64,000 nucleotides of DNA from Martinezella hainanensis (GTDB lineage Bacteria > Pseudomonadota > Alphaproteobacteria > Rhizobiales > Rhizobiaceae), in contig NZ_FMAC01000003.1 of NCBI RefSeq assembly GCF_900094555.1, forward strand, positions 62,001 to 126,000. Reading direction: 5' to 3'. Positions within the stretch are counted from its first letter, which is position 1. Each line of letters starts with the position of its first letter. Shown piece after piece: positions 34,223 through 43,441 of this stretch. Made by a program: the position numbers and the translations under genes. The notes beneath the pieces were generated by a model. It searched no databases, had not been told where the DNA came from, and saw only the letters and a list, made by a program, of their open reading frames with translations.

Positions 34223-36511
34223 TCAGATCAGCTTTTCCAATGTAATCGGCAGGTCGCGCACGCGCTTGCCGGTGGCATGGAATACGGCATTGGCAATCGC
34301 CGGCGCCACACCGACGATGCCGACTTCACCGACACCTTTACCGCCAAGCGCCGAGGCCTGATGGTCCGGCACGCCGACGGAGATCACCTGGATGTCCGGA
34401 ATGTCGGAGTTCGTCGGCACGAGGTAATCGCCCACATTGTTGTTGACGGTTCGCCCGTTGCGCTGATCGACCAACCCTTCCTCAAGAAGCGCCTGGCCGA
34501 TGCCCATGATAATGCCGCCGCGCCACTGGCTTTCGACCAGCCTCGGATTGTAGAGGCGGCCGCAATCGAAGGCGGAGACCATGCGGGAGACGCGCACCGT
34601 GCCGAAATCCTCATCGACGCGTACTTCGGCGAAGTGGGCACACCAGCTGTGCATGGAATAATCGCCCATGGTCGGCCCCTGAACCTTTGCCATGGTCGTC
34701 CATGCCTGGAGTTGCTCCTGCGCGTTCGCACCGTCAGGCAGAGTATTGCGCCGGACTTCGATCTCCTCACGCTTCAGCGCGGACATCAGTTCCGCCAGCG
34801 TCAGCGACGGCGCCTCGCCGCGAGGTGCCGCAATGCGACCCTCGGCGAAATTCAGGGTGTTCGCGCCCGTCTCACGGAACGGCGAATTGGCATCGCTGAG
34901 CGCAAGGCCGATAAGCTCGTCGCGAGCGGCGACCGCAGCCTTATGGACTGCTCCCATGATCGAGCCGGCCAGCATCGAACCGCCGGCGATCGCCGCGCCC
35001 GGCAATCGTGAATCGCCGAGATAGACTTCGACCTGATCGACCGGAATTCCGAAGACTTCCGCGGCACTCTGGGCGAGGATCGTGTAGGTCCCCTGCCCCA
35101 TGTCGATGGCGCCGCTGACGACCTCGACCCGACCATTGGCAAGAATGCGAATCATCGCTTCGCTCGGGGCACGGATAACCGGGAAGGTGCCGCAACCGAT
35201 GCCCCAGCCGATCAGTGTCTTGCCGTCACGCATCGAGCGTGGCGCGTGGCTACGCCGCGACCATCCGAAAGCCTCCGCCCCTTCCGTCAGCGCTTCGCGC
35301 AGCCGGCGCGTCGACCAGGGCTTGCCGGACTGATAGTCGTGATCGGCATAGTTCTTCAGCCTCAGCTCGAGCGGGTCCATGCCGAGCTTGTAGGCCAGTT
35401 CCTCGATCGCGCATTCGATGCCGTAGGCGCTCGGGTTCTTGCCCGGGCCGCGCAAGGCGCCTGGTGTCACGCTGTTGACCGGCACGACGCGATGCTGCGA
35501 GGAGAAATTCTCGACCTTATAGAGGATCGACGTTGCCGCTCCCGTCTGCTCCGGCCAGTCCGCATCGACGGAAGTTTCGCTGGCGCCGCGATGGACGATC
35601 GCCTGCAGGATGCCATCCTCCGTCGCGCCAAGCGCGATCTTCTGTCTCGTCGCGGCGCGCCCGCCATAGCTCGTGAAATTCTGCGGGCGGGTGACCGCGA
35701 GTTTCACCGGCCGGCCGAGCTTTCTTGCAGCCGCCACGGCGACCGCGCCATAGGCAAGCGGCACGCCCTTCGATCCGAAACCGCCGCCGATGAAGGGCGA
35801 GATGATCCGGACATTCTCATAGGGCATGTCGAACCATTCCGAATACATGCGCGCCATGCCGTGCGACCACTGGCTTGGCTCCCAAATGGTCAGCTGATCG
35901 CCATCCCATTTCGCCGTCAGCCCGTGCGGCTCCATCGCGACGTGATATTCACGCGGCGTCGAATATTCCGCCTCGATCCGCACCGGGGAAGCGGCAAGGG
36001 CGGCCTCTGCATCGCCCCAAGCAATCGAAAGCGGTTCCATGAGCTTGCCTTCGCCGGCATTCGGATCGTTGAGGTCGGCGACGTGCTTGCTCTCTTCATA
36101 GGTGACGCGCACCAGCCTGGCGGCCTCCGTCGCCAGTTCGCGGCTTTCTGCGACGACGGCCGCAATCGACTGCCCATTGAAGCGTACCTCGCGCGGCAGC
36201 GGATAATAGGGGCCGTCGGCGGGCTTGTTGCCGCCCCAGTCAGCCGAAAGTTTAAGACCAAGATCATCCTCCGGCGTCAGCACCAGCAGCACACCCGGCA
36301 TTGCAAGCGCCGCCGAAGCATCGACCTTGATGACGCGGCCAGCCGGAATAGTGCTCTGGACGAGAACAGCATAGGCGAGGCTTTCAACAGGGTATTCCAG
36401 CGCATAGGTCGCAGTCCCCGTCACCTTCATATTGCCTTCGAAGCGCGATTGACGACCGCCGACCGTACCGTCGGAAGCATCGCCATGTTTGCGTGGCTCC
36501 ATCATGGTCAT
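34223..36511 (-). CDS. paoC: Xanthine dehydrogenase-family molybdopterin-binding subunit (PaoC-like)
   Basis: The protein has 762 residues. It begins ...GGRQSRFEGNMKVTGTATYALE, and contains the Moco-binding stretches FIGGGFGSKG, GALRGPGKNPSAYGIECAIEELA and DMGQGTYTILAQ. The catalytic Glu729 lies in GKGVGEVGIVG. Together these mark the large subunit of a PaoABC/YagTSR-type aldehyde oxidoreductase, which oxidises a broad range of aldehydes. ATG 36511 follows GGGAGG at 6 nt; the longer frame to 36688 runs into the upstream gene. It overlaps the FAD subunit stop. The subunit order on the transcript is 2Fe-2S, FAD, Mo, as in E. coli. The substrate is not certain. Confidence 0.9.
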   Translation of the reverse strand: MTMMEPRKHGDASDGTVGGRQSRFEGNMKVTGTATYALEYPVESLAYAVLVQSTIPAGRVIKVDASAALAMPGVLLVLTPEDDLGLKLSADWGGNKPADGPYYPLPREVRFNGQSIAAVVAESRELATEAARLVRVTYEESKHVADLNDPNAGEGKLMEPLSIAWGDAEAALAASPVRIEAEYSTPREYHVAMEPHGLTAKWDGDQLTIWEPSQWSHGMARMYSEWFDMPYENVRIISPFIGGGFGSKGVPLAYGAVAVAAARKLGRPVKLAVTRPQNFTSYGGRAATRQKIALGATEDGILQAIVHRGASETSVDADWPEQTGAATSILYKVENFSSQHRVVPVNSVTPGALRGPGKNPSAYGIECAIEELAYKLGMDPLELRLKNYADHDYQSGKPWSTRRLREALTEGAEAFGWSRRSHAPRSMRDGKTLIGWGIGCGTFPVIRAPSEAMIRILANGRVEVVSGAIDMGQGTYTILAQSAAEVFGIPVDQVEVYLGDSRLPGAAIAGGSMLAGSIMGAVHKAAVAARDELIGLALSDANSPFRETGANTLNFAEGRIAAPRGEAPSLTLAELMSALKREEIEVRRNTLPDGANAQEQLQAWTTMAKVQGPTMGDYSMHSWCAHFAEVRVDEDFGTVRVSRMVSAFDCGRLYNPRLVESQWRGGIIMGIGQALLEEGLVDQRNGRTVNNNVGDYLVPTNSDIPDIQVISVGVPDHQASALGGKGVGEVGIVGVAPAIANAVFHATGKRVRDLPITLEKLI

Positions 36512-37494
36512 GCAAGACCTCCCGTCTTCAGAATAGCGCGGGCGATGACACGCGGCGCAAGTTCGATCTTGTAGCGGTTGCCGCCGTGAGAGACGGCGCC
36601 CTCCATGGCGAGACGGCTGGCTGCTTCGACGGCCTCCGGAGTGAGCGCCTTGCCGATGAGCGCCTGTTCCACATTGCGCGCCCGCCACGGCTTGGTAGCG
36701 ACGCCGCCAATTGCCACGCGAATATTGCGGATGGTCCTGCCATCGGCTTCCAGCTCCAGACCAACAGCGGCGCTCGCAGCGGCAAATTCGTAGGACTGCC
36801 GATCGCGGACCTTGATGTAGGTGGAGTTCCGGGCAGCGGCGGAGGAAGGGATCGTGACGGCAATGATGATCTCGCCGCGCTGCAGGACCGTTTCCTTGTT
36901 CGGCGTGTCCCCGGGAACGAGGAAGAAATCGTCGATGGCCACTTTGCGGCTATCCGTCTCAACTACGGCGTCAAATGCGACCAGAGCGACAGCCAGATCC
37001 CCGGGATAGGAGGCAATGCACGCCTCGCTCGTTCCGAGAACGGCGTGATTGCGCGTGACGCCGCCAATCGCGGAACAGCCGGAGCCGGGGCTGCGCTTGT
37101 TGCAGGCGGGAAAGGCGCCGGGATCGCGAAAATAGGAACAGCGCGCCCGCTGCAGAAGATTGCCGCCGATCGTCGCCATGTTGCGGAGCTGGGCGGAGGC
37201 AGCAAGCGACAGTGATTCGGAAACGGCCGGAAACGCCGCGCGAATATCCTTATGATCGGCGACCTCGCTCATCCTGGCAAGCGCGCCGATGGTTGCACCG
37301 GCGGCGCCGATCGTGATGCCGCTCATGCCGGAGAGATGGGTGATATCGATGACCGTATCGGGCTCACCCACGCCGCATTTGGCGAGATCGAGCAATGTCG
37401 TGCCGCCGGCAAGCAGCAGGGCGCCGGCCTGTTGCGCCGCCTGAGCGGCCTCGGCTGTCGATGTGGCGCGCAGATAAGAGAAGTTTCGCATCAT
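36508..37494 (-). CDS. paoB: FAD-binding subunit of PaoABC-type molybdenum hydroxylase
   Basis: The protein has 328 residues. The FAD site motifs are LLAGGTTLLDLAK and ATIGGNLLQRARCSYFRDP. A four-Cys region follows (CSYFRDPGAFPACNKRSPGSGC), which in PaoB binds an extra 4Fe-4S cluster. This separates it from ordinary CoxM subunits and supports the Pao/Yag type. It overlaps both the 2Fe-2S and the Mo subunit genes by ATGA, so the complex is translated together. Confidence 0.9.
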   Translation of the reverse strand: MMRNFSYLRATSTAEAAQAAQQAGALLLAGGTTLLDLAKCGVGEPDTVIDITHLSGMSGITIGAAGATIGALARMSEVADHKDIRAAFPAVSESLSLAASAQLRNMATIGGNLLQRARCSYFRDPGAFPACNKRSPGSGCSAIGGVTRNHAVLGTSEACIASYPGDLAVALVAFDAVVETDSRKVAIDDFFLVPGDTPNKETVLQRGEIIIAVTIPSSAAARNSTYIKVRDRQSYEFAAASAAVGLELEADGRTIRNIRVAIGGVATKPWRARNVEQALIGKALTPEAVEAASRLAMEGAVSHGGNRYKIELAPRVIARAILKTGGLA

Positions 37495-37964
37495 GCCACC
37501 TCCGCTGCCTGGCGCACCGCCGCGACGATGCTGTTATAGGCCCCGCACCGACAGAGATTGCCGGACATGTATTCGCGGATTTCCGCGTCCGATCCGGCAT
37601 GTCCTTCGCGAATGCAGGCGACCGCCGACATGATCTGGCCCGGCGTGCAATAGCCGCACTGGAAGGCGTCATGCTCGATGAAAGCGGCCTGCACCGGATG
37701 CAGGTCGCCGGCCTCGCCGGTCAGCCCCTCGATCGTCGTGATCTCGCGCCCCTCGGCCTGCGCGGCAAGCGTCAGACAGGATAGCACGCGCTTACCGTCG
37801 ACATGGCAGGTGCAGGCGCCGCATTGTCCCTGGTCACAGCCCTTCTTGGTGCCGGTGAGGGAAAGATGCTCACGCAGCGCATCGAGCAGCGTCACACGTG
37901 GCTCGATATCGAGTTCGTGGCGCTGCCCGTTTATGTCGAGCGCGATATGGATGGTTCGTGTCAT
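37491..37964 (-). CDS. paoA: 2Fe-2S subunit of PaoABC-type molybdenum hydroxylase
   Basis: The protein has 157 residues. The plant-type 2Fe-2S set is C43, C48, C51 and C63, and the second cluster uses C103, C106, C138 and C140 (FQCGYC...LCRCGAY). It starts at ATG 37964 with AGGAGC upstream. Unlike the E. coli counterpart (YagT/PaoA) it has no Tat signal at its N-terminus, so this complex should be cytosolic. It is the first gene of the operon; a 22-bp palindrome lies about 165 bp upstream. Confidence 0.9.
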   Translation of the reverse strand: MTRTIHIALDINGQRHELDIEPRVTLLDALREHLSLTGTKKGCDQGQCGACTCHVDGKRVLSCLTLAAQAEGREITTIEGLTGEAGDLHPVQAAFIEHDAFQCGYCTPGQIMSAVACIREGHAGSDAEIREYMSGNLCRCGAYNSIVAAVRQAAEVA

Positions 37965-38515
37965 GATAAGCTCCTGCCATCGTCACGAAGATGAGACCTG
38001 CGGAATCTAGTAGAATCTACCCGTCGGTCTACCGGTTGCTATAGGTTTCTTTCAGGAAGACGAGGCCGATGGAATTCTGGCGTCACGGTCGGCACTCATC
38101 TGAATTAGGAAGCGAAGGACGCCGATAGTAAACGGAGGCGCCTCCGTTTAAATTAATGCCTGGCTTGTTTTCGTCAAGCCCCGACATGGGGGCAAATCCA
38201 ACCAGAACCGAGTGAAGGATGGGCAAGAGGTGGGGCCGAAAGAGCCTCCGTTATTTGTCCTCAGTCGCCCGCCACTGCGTGCGGGTGGGATAAGAGGATC
38301 GATCAACGCCCATCCCTGGTCCGTGAAATCACTTGAAAACCGAAATGCGCCTCTGTTATGCTCAAATTGAGCAATAGTGACCTAGGCCATCGGAAACCCG
38401 TTTTGGTTCAGCGCCAAAGGGGAATCACAACCTGCTGTTATCGCTCAACTGCTTTTAAATCGGGCTCTCTGGGAGAGATCCGGCCTGCTCTGAATTCACT
38501 CAAGGAGGATTTTCC
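37965..38515. other. Divergent intergenic region between paoA-like and NIPSNAP genes
   Basis: This 551-bp region has no recognised gene. It contains a 22-bp palindrome (38129-38150) and related CCTCCGTTAT and CCTCTGTTAT words near 38246 and 38352. It also contains an imperfect repeat (TCTACCCG-TCGGTCTA, 38017-38032) near the paoA start. It should hold promoters in both directions. Confidence 0.55.
38129..38150. promoter_or_regulatory. 22-bp perfect palindrome, probable operator
   Basis: The half TAAACGGAGGC is followed immediately by its exact reverse complement, with no spacer. The AACGGA...TCCGTT outline is typical of TetR-family operators. It lies between the paoABC-like operon (start 37964, minus) and the NIPSNAP gene (start 38516, plus), so either may be the target. 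No TetR gene is seen nearby. Confidence 0.65.
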
Positions 38516-38863
38516 ATGATCCATGAAATGCGCATCTATACTTGCTTGCCCGGCAAGCTGCCAGCGCTCAAGGAGCGTTTCGAAACGGCGACGCTGGCGA
38601 TCTGGGACCGGCTCGGCATCCGCCCGCTCGGTTTCTGGACGACGATGATCGGGCCTTCCAGCTACGACCTCGTCTATTTCCTCGAATGGCAATCGCTGGA
38701 GGAGCGCGAGCGGAAATGGGCGGAATTCGTGGCTGATCCGGCCTGGAAGGAGGCTCTGGCAAAGAGCGAGGCACCGGGCCAGATCGTTGCCAATATCGCC
38801 AGTTCGATCCTGCAGCCGACCGGATTCTTTCGCCCTCTTATCTCCGCCGAGGCCAATGGCTGA
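38516..38863 (+). CDS. NIPSNAP family protein
   Basis: The protein has 115 residues with the NIPSNAP ferredoxin-like fold pattern: MIHEMRIYTCLPGKLPALKERFE at the start, then LGFWTTMIGPSSYDLVYFLEWQSLEERERKWAEF. Bacterial members are often found beside catabolic enzymes; their reaction is generally unknown. A strong SD (AAGGAGGA) precedes ATG 38516. It is monocistronic and followed by a hairpin. Confidence 0.88.
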   Translation: MIHEMRIYTCLPGKLPALKERFETATLAIWDRLGIRPLGFWTTMIGPSSYDLVYFLEWQSLEERERKWAEFVADPAWKEALAKSEAPGQIVANIASSILQPTGFFRPLISAEANG

Positions 38864-38896
38864 AGACGGATAGGGAGCCATGCCCAGAGAATCAGA

Positions 38897-38917
38897 AAGC
38901 CGGGACAGGCCCGGCTT
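38897..38917. terminator. Hairpin between convergent genes
   Basis: AAGCCGGG (38897-38904) and CCCGGCTT (38910-38917) form an 8-bp stem with a 5-nt loop, 33 bp after the NIPSNAP stop and 50 bp past the end of the convergent small gene. The minus strand is followed by a modest T-rich stretch. It may serve both. Confidence 0.6.
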
Positions 38918-38967
38918 CCAGCTTCACAGTCAAAATCTACTTGGCAGACGCCGCTGCCGCTTCACAG

Positions 38968-39171
38968 TCAGCCGTTCTGATCGCCGCTATTGTCGGCGGA
39001 CGGCTCCTGTTCTTTGTCCTTCAGCACGTCCGTCAGCTTGTTGACGCCTTCGAAGCCGGCGACGGCAGCGGCGGCTTTCGTCAGGAAACCGGCATTCGGG
39101 TCGACGGCCTCAACGGCCTCGTCTGCAGCCACGGCACCTGCAACTTCTTCAATCAGCTTTCCGATACCCAT
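38968..39171 (-). CDS. Small acidic Ala-rich protein of unknown function
   Basis: The protein has 67 residues: MGIGKLIEEVAGAVAADEAV at the start, an Ala/Val-rich amphipathic middle, and an acidic Asp/Glu/Asn-rich tail. ATG 39171 has AGGAG 6 nt upstream, which supports a real gene over the 11-residue longer frame. Codon usage looks genomic. I do not recognise a family and cannot assign a function. It is convergent with the NIPSNAP gene. Confidence 0.6.
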   Translation of the reverse strand: MGIGKLIEEVAGAVAADEAVEAVDPNAGFLTKAAAAVAGFEGVNKLTDVLKDKEQEPSADNSGDQNG

Positions 39172-39506
39172 TTCAAGCTCCTGATCGTTTTCTGTCTGCC
39201 GCAAAATTGCGGCGATCGAGCGTTGCGAACGCCTCGCAGCGGATGCTTAAAAGACCACTGCAAGCGACCTTTTCCTCCCCAGGGCGAGGCATGGTTTTCC
39301 CCGGCACCTGCCATTTAGGCAACCAAACTGAAAGCGGCCTTAACCCAAGATGAAGCGAAGCTGATATTGCGGAATCTCTACGGCGCGCGCCTGCCCGGAT
39401 TTGACGCTTGCCGCCGTCAAGCCGTCACATCAGCCTAATAGGCCTATGCTAAGCCCTCCGGAATCTCGGACAATGCCAACGGTTTGAACCAGGGAAATTT
39501 CCTGCC
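39172..39506. other. Intergenic region
   Basis: This 335-bp gap lies between the small acidic gene (minus) and cdh (plus). It probably holds both promoters. No further gene or strong repeat is visible. Confidence 0.5.
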
Positions 39507-40226
39507 ATGACATACTTGCGTCGCGTCACAGTTCTTGCAGTATCCTTCCTTCCCCTCCTCTTTGCGCCGGCCTTTGCCGACTCCGACGTGCTCTGGAAGA
39601 TCGTTCATGACAAGTGCGTCGTACAAACCGCGCCCTGTCTGTCGGTGAATACGACCGAGCACTACGCGATGCTGAAGGATCTGCGGGGCGTTGCGCAAGT
39701 TCTGCTCATTCCGACCGATAAGATCACGGGCATGGAGAGCGCAGCACTCCTCGATCCTGCAACACATAACTTCTTTGCCGATGCCTGGGCCGAGCAGGGT
39801 GATGTCGATGCCCGATTGCCGCACGCACTCCCGCGTGACGGCCTCAGCCTGGCCGTCAACGCGCAACAGGCACGCTCGCAGAACCAATTGCATATCCACG
39901 TCGATTGCCTGAGCGCCGATGCGCGGGCTGCCCTCAAGGCCGATGCCGACAAGATAGGTGCCGACTGGGCACCTCTTCCTGATGCCATCGCCGGCCACAA
40001 GTTCACGGCGGTTCGAGTCAAAGGCGAGACATTGGGCGATTTCAATCCGTTCCTGGCGCTGGCTCGGACATTGAAGGACCCGGCAAAGGAAATGGGCGAT
40101 CACAATCTTGTGGTGGTCGGCGCCAACTTCGCCGATGGCCCGGGCTTCATCGTCCTGACGGATGTCGCGGTGCCCGGCATGGGCGGCGAGGATGTGCAGG
40201 ACCATAGCTGCGCGATTACGCATTAG
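39507..40226 (+). CDS. cdh: CDP-diacylglycerol diphosphatase (Cdh)
   Basis: The protein has 239 residues. A signal peptide (about 1-25, ending PAFADS) is followed by a HIT-like Cdh domain: LWKIVHDKCV, YAMLKDLRGVAQVLLIPTDKITGMES, and SLAVNAQQARSQNQLHIHVDCL with the H-x-H catalytic pair. The enzyme hydrolyses CDP-diacylglycerol to phosphatidate and CMP at the periplasmic face of the inner membrane. Length and motifs match the E. coli enzyme. It appears monocistronic. The SD is weak. Confidence 0.92.
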   Translation: MTYLRRVTVLAVSFLPLLFAPAFADSDVLWKIVHDKCVVQTAPCLSVNTTEHYAMLKDLRGVAQVLLIPTDKITGMESAALLDPATHNFFADAWAEQGDVDARLPHALPRDGLSLAVNAQQARSQNQLHIHVDCLSADARAALKADADKIGADWAPLPDAIAGHKFTAVRVKGETLGDFNPFLALARTLKDPAKEMGDHNLVVVGANFADGPGFIVLTDVAVPGMGGEDVQDHSCAITH

Positions 40227-40503
40227 AATCAGCGTATTACGGCTTGGCGCGAGGACCGCATCGATCATCCCTTCGATGCGGCGGCCTCTCTTTGCACGAG
40301 CAAAATGAGCTTGGAAGCCGATTTATGAATCTGGTTTCTAACTTCTATCGCGATTTACATACTAATCTTTTTGATGCGGTCGGTTCAGTGTTATAGTCCG
40401 GGTTGTGAGCCTGAACTATGCGCCGTCCGATTGCCGAGCATTCAGATCATCGCACAGCGCCTGGCATCGAAGGCTCGCCATCGAAAGCCTCAGGAGGCGC
40501 CTC

Positions 40504-40965
40504 ATGAATCTTCAGATCAATAGCCAGTCCTATCAAGTCAATTCGGACGGAGACACGCCGCTCCTCTGGATCATCCGCGACGAGCTGGGCATGACCGGCA
40601 CGAAATATGGTTGCGGACTGGCGCAATGCGGTGCCTGCTCGGTCCTCGTCGACGGGGAAGTGGTGCGCTCATGCGTGACGCCGCTCGACAGCGTCGTCGG
40701 TCGCCAGATTACCACGATCGAGGCGCTCGAAGCAGACCCGATCGGCAAGCGGGTGGTTGCCGCCTGGGTCAAGCATCAGGTTCCGCAATGCGGCTACTGT
40801 CAATCGGGGCAGGTCGTGGCGGCGACCGCGCTCCTCAAGCAAACGCCCAATCCTTCCGATGACGAGATCGCCGCGGCGATGATCAATCTCTGTCGATGCG
40901 GCACCTACAATGCGATCAAGGCGGCGGTCAAAGATCTCTCCTCCAAGGAAGGAGAAACGCTATGA
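40504..40965 (+). CDS. 2Fe-2S subunit of IorAB-type molybdenum hydroxylase
   Basis: The protein has 153 residues. The plant-type 2Fe-2S ligands are C37, C42, C45 and C57, and the second cluster has C96, C99, C130 and C132 (QCGYCQSGQ...LCRCGTYN). It matches the small subunit of isoquinoline 1-oxidoreductase and membrane-linked aldehyde dehydrogenases. ATG 40504 follows AGGAGG at 6 nt; the longer frame from 40405 has no SD. It has no signal peptide, yet its partner does, so it is probably exported with it. Its stop overlaps the large subunit start. Confidence 0.92.
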   Translation: MNLQINSQSYQVNSDGDTPLLWIIRDELGMTGTKYGCGLAQCGACSVLVDGEVVRSCVTPLDSVVGRQITTIEALEADPIGKRVVAAWVKHQVPQCGYCQSGQVVAATALLKQTPNPSDDEIAAAMINLCRCGTYNAIKAAVKDLSSKEGETL

Positions 40966-43226
40966 CCGAGACCAGCCGCAATCTCGTTCCGGAAGATGAA
41001 TTCCCGACCGGATCTCCGGTGAACATCTCGCGCCGGCACTTTCTCCTGACTTCTGCCGGGGCCGCAGCCGGCGCATTCGTGCTTGGTTTCGGCGTTCCAG
41101 TTGGCCGCGCACGAGCCCAGCAGACGGCAAACCCAATGCCTCCAGGCACCCGCGTTCCGGCATTCCTCGAAATCCGCCCGGACAGCACCATCCGTTTCAT
41201 GAGCCCCTTCGTCGAGGGCGGGCAAGGCGTTTTCACGGCGATGGCCCAGATCGTCGGCGAAGAACTCGACGCCGATCCGAAGACCTTCGTCGTCGAAAAT
41301 GCACCGACAGGCGGCGACTATCTCGTCATCCATGGCAAGATGCGCATCACCGGCGGCAGCATGTCGGTGCGCACCAGCTATGAGACCATGCGCCGGCTCG
41401 GCGCGCTGGCGCGCAACATGATCCTGCAGGCGGCTGCAACGCGCCTCAACGCACCCATCACCGAGCTTACGACCGAGCCCGGCCGCGTCATTCACGCCGC
41501 ATCGGGACGGAGCCTTGCCTATGGCGATGTCGCCGCGGAGGCGCTGGATCTGCCCGTTCCCGCCCCCGAAAGCGTGACACTTCGCGACCCGAGCAAATTC
41601 CGCTGGATCGGCAAACCGGTCGAACGGCTGGACATTCATGACAAGTCGACGGGCAAGGCGGTCTACGCAATTGACTGCAAGGTCGAGGGCATGCTGCATG
41701 CCGCCGTCCAGCATGCGCCGCGCCTTGGCCTGACAATCGGCAAGATCCGCAACGAGGATCAGCTCAAGGCAATGCCGGGCGTTCATTCCGTCCATAGCCT
41801 GCCCGGCGCCGTTGCCGTCGTTGCCGAACGCTGGTGGAATGCCAAGCGTGCAGCCGAGGCCGCGCAGGTCGATTGGCGCGAGCCAAGCTCGGACGCCGAT
41901 CCCGCCCTCCGCTACATGCCAGCGGATTTCTCGACCGCGGCCTTCAACGACAAGCTCGCCAACGAGCCGGGCAATGGCAAGGAAGCGGAGAATGTCGGTG
42001 ATATTGCCAAAGCGTTCGATGGGGCCAAGACCGTCGTTTCGGCAACCTACAAGAGCCAGTATCTGCATCACGCGCAGCTGGAGCCACCATCCACTCTGAC
42101 CCGCTTCAATCCGGACGGCAGTCTCGAAATCTGGATGCCCAACCAGGCCCCCGAGCAATTCCAGGCTGATATCGCCAAGCTGACGGGGCTTGATCCATCG
42201 AAAGTGACGCTCCACAGCCCTATTCTAGGCGGCTTCTTCGGGCGGCACTTCCTGTATCCGTCCGCCAATCCCTATCCGCAGGCCATCCAGCTTGCAAAAG
42301 AGGTTGGGCGGCCGATCAAGCTCATCTGGAGCCGCGAGGAGGAGTTTCTGCGCGACCCTATGCGCCCGATGGCGGCCGTGCGCTTCCGCGGCGCGCTCGA
42401 TGCCAACGGCATGCCGGTCGCACTCGAGGCCATCAGTGCTTGCGAGGGACCGACGGAGGGCGTCTACGGTCACAAGGAGGATTCGCTGGACCCGACAGCC
42501 CTGGAGGGTCTGAGCGGCAAATCCTACGCGATCCCGAACTACCGCATCGCGCAGATCTACGTCAAAAACCCGACGACGCTGGCCTATTGGCGCTCGGTCG
42601 GCAATTCCATGAACGACTTCTTCTACGAGACCTTCCTGGACGAACTGGCCGACAAGGGCGGGCAGGACCCCTATGAGCTGCGCATGAAGTTGCTGCAGAA
42701 GAACGAGCGGCTGAGCAACCTCCTGAAGGCGGTCGGCGATCTCTCCGGCGGCTGGAAACGTGGCCCCTTTACCGGAGATGACGGTTCGCGGCGCGCACGA
42801 GGCGTGGCCATGGCCTCGCCCTTCGGCAGTCATACTGCGGCGATCGCCGAAGTCTCGATCCGCAACGGGCAGGTCGTCGTGCATGATGTCTGGGAAGCCA
42901 TAGACCCCGGCAGCATCGTCAATCCGGCGATCATCGAAGCGCAGATCAATTCGGCGACCGCACTCGGATTGTCGCAGGTGCTGATGGAGGAAGCCGTCTA
43001 CAAGAACGGCGAGCCCGTCGCACGCAACTACGACCTCTATCCGATCCTGCCGCCTGATCGCATGGCCCGCGTCCACGTCCGCATCGTCGAGAGTGGTGCC
43101 GAGATGGGAGGCATCGGCGAGCCGGGGCTTCCGGCCATTCCGCCGGCAGTCGCCAATGCGGTGTCCACGCTGACCGGCAAGCGGATCCGCAGCATGCCTC
43201 TCTCCAACTACACTTTTGAAAGCTGA
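40962..43226 (+). CDS. Tat-exported molybdopterin-binding subunit of IorAB-type aldehyde/heterocycle oxidoreductase
   Basis: The protein has 754 residues. A Tat motif SRRHFLLTSAGAAAGAFVLG (about 24-43) directs the folded complex to the periplasm. Moco-domain stretches include SPILGGFFGRHF, AYWRSVGNSMNDFFYETFLDE and the catalytic Glu720 in GGIGEPGLPAIPPAV. This is the IorB/single large subunit type, which lacks a FAD subunit and passes electrons to cytochrome c. The cytochrome gene 215 bp downstream fits that role. The substrate could be an aldehyde or an N-heterocycle. ATG 40962 has GGAG upstream and overlaps the small-subunit stop. Confidence 0.92.
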   Translation: MTETSRNLVPEDEFPTGSPVNISRRHFLLTSAGAAAGAFVLGFGVPVGRARAQQTANPMPPGTRVPAFLEIRPDSTIRFMSPFVEGGQGVFTAMAQIVGEELDADPKTFVVENAPTGGDYLVIHGKMRITGGSMSVRTSYETMRRLGALARNMILQAAATRLNAPITELTTEPGRVIHAASGRSLAYGDVAAEALDLPVPAPESVTLRDPSKFRWIGKPVERLDIHDKSTGKAVYAIDCKVEGMLHAAVQHAPRLGLTIGKIRNEDQLKAMPGVHSVHSLPGAVAVVAERWWNAKRAAEAAQVDWREPSSDADPALRYMPADFSTAAFNDKLANEPGNGKEAENVGDIAKAFDGAKTVVSATYKSQYLHHAQLEPPSTLTRFNPDGSLEIWMPNQAPEQFQADIAKLTGLDPSKVTLHSPILGGFFGRHFLYPSANPYPQAIQLAKEVGRPIKLIWSREEEFLRDPMRPMAAVRFRGALDANGMPVALEAISACEGPTEGVYGHKEDSLDPTALEGLSGKSYAIPNYRIAQIYVKNPTTLAYWRSVGNSMNDFFYETFLDELADKGGQDPYELRMKLLQKNERLSNLLKAVGDLSGGWKRGPFTGDDGSRRARGVAMASPFGSHTAAIAEVSIRNGQVVVHDVWEAIDPGSIVNPAIIEAQINSATALGLSQVLMEEAVYKNGEPVARNYDLYPILPPDRMARVHVRIVESGAEMGGIGEPGLPAIPPAVANAVSTLTGKRIRSMPLSNYTFES

Positions 43227-43305
43227 GGCGCAGCTTCCTCTGCGCCAGGCACAATTCCGGCTCCCGATCCCTCTTGGATCGAGAGCCGGCGTGGTTGGCT
43301 CCCTC

Positions 43306-43399
43306 TCTAGAGCCGGATGATCTCATTCGGCTCTAGAATCAAAGGCGTAGAGCATGATGTCGTCCGAAAACCGATCACACTTTTCGGCATCATGCTCTA
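43306..43399. repeat. RIME-like palindromic intergenic repeat
   Basis: Two adjacent stem-loops are present. TCTAGAGCCG (43306-43315) pairs with CGGCTCTAGA (43328-43337). TAGAGCATGATG (43348-43359) pairs with CATCATGCTCTA (43388-43399), with inner arms CCGAAAA (43364-43370) and TTTTCGG (43381-43387). From memory this composition matches the mosaic palindromic repeats common between genes in Rhizobium. It lies between the molybdopterin subunit and cytochrome genes and may affect mRNA ends. Confidence 0.75.
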
Positions 43400-43441
43400 G
43401 CCGAGTACGAAATCCCGAAGCAAAGACATGAGGGCACACCC

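Noticed and set aside
40905..42215. 436-codon minus-strand frame opposite the molybdopterin subunit gene.
   Set aside because: Antisense shadow of a gene with clear Tat signal and Moco motifs.
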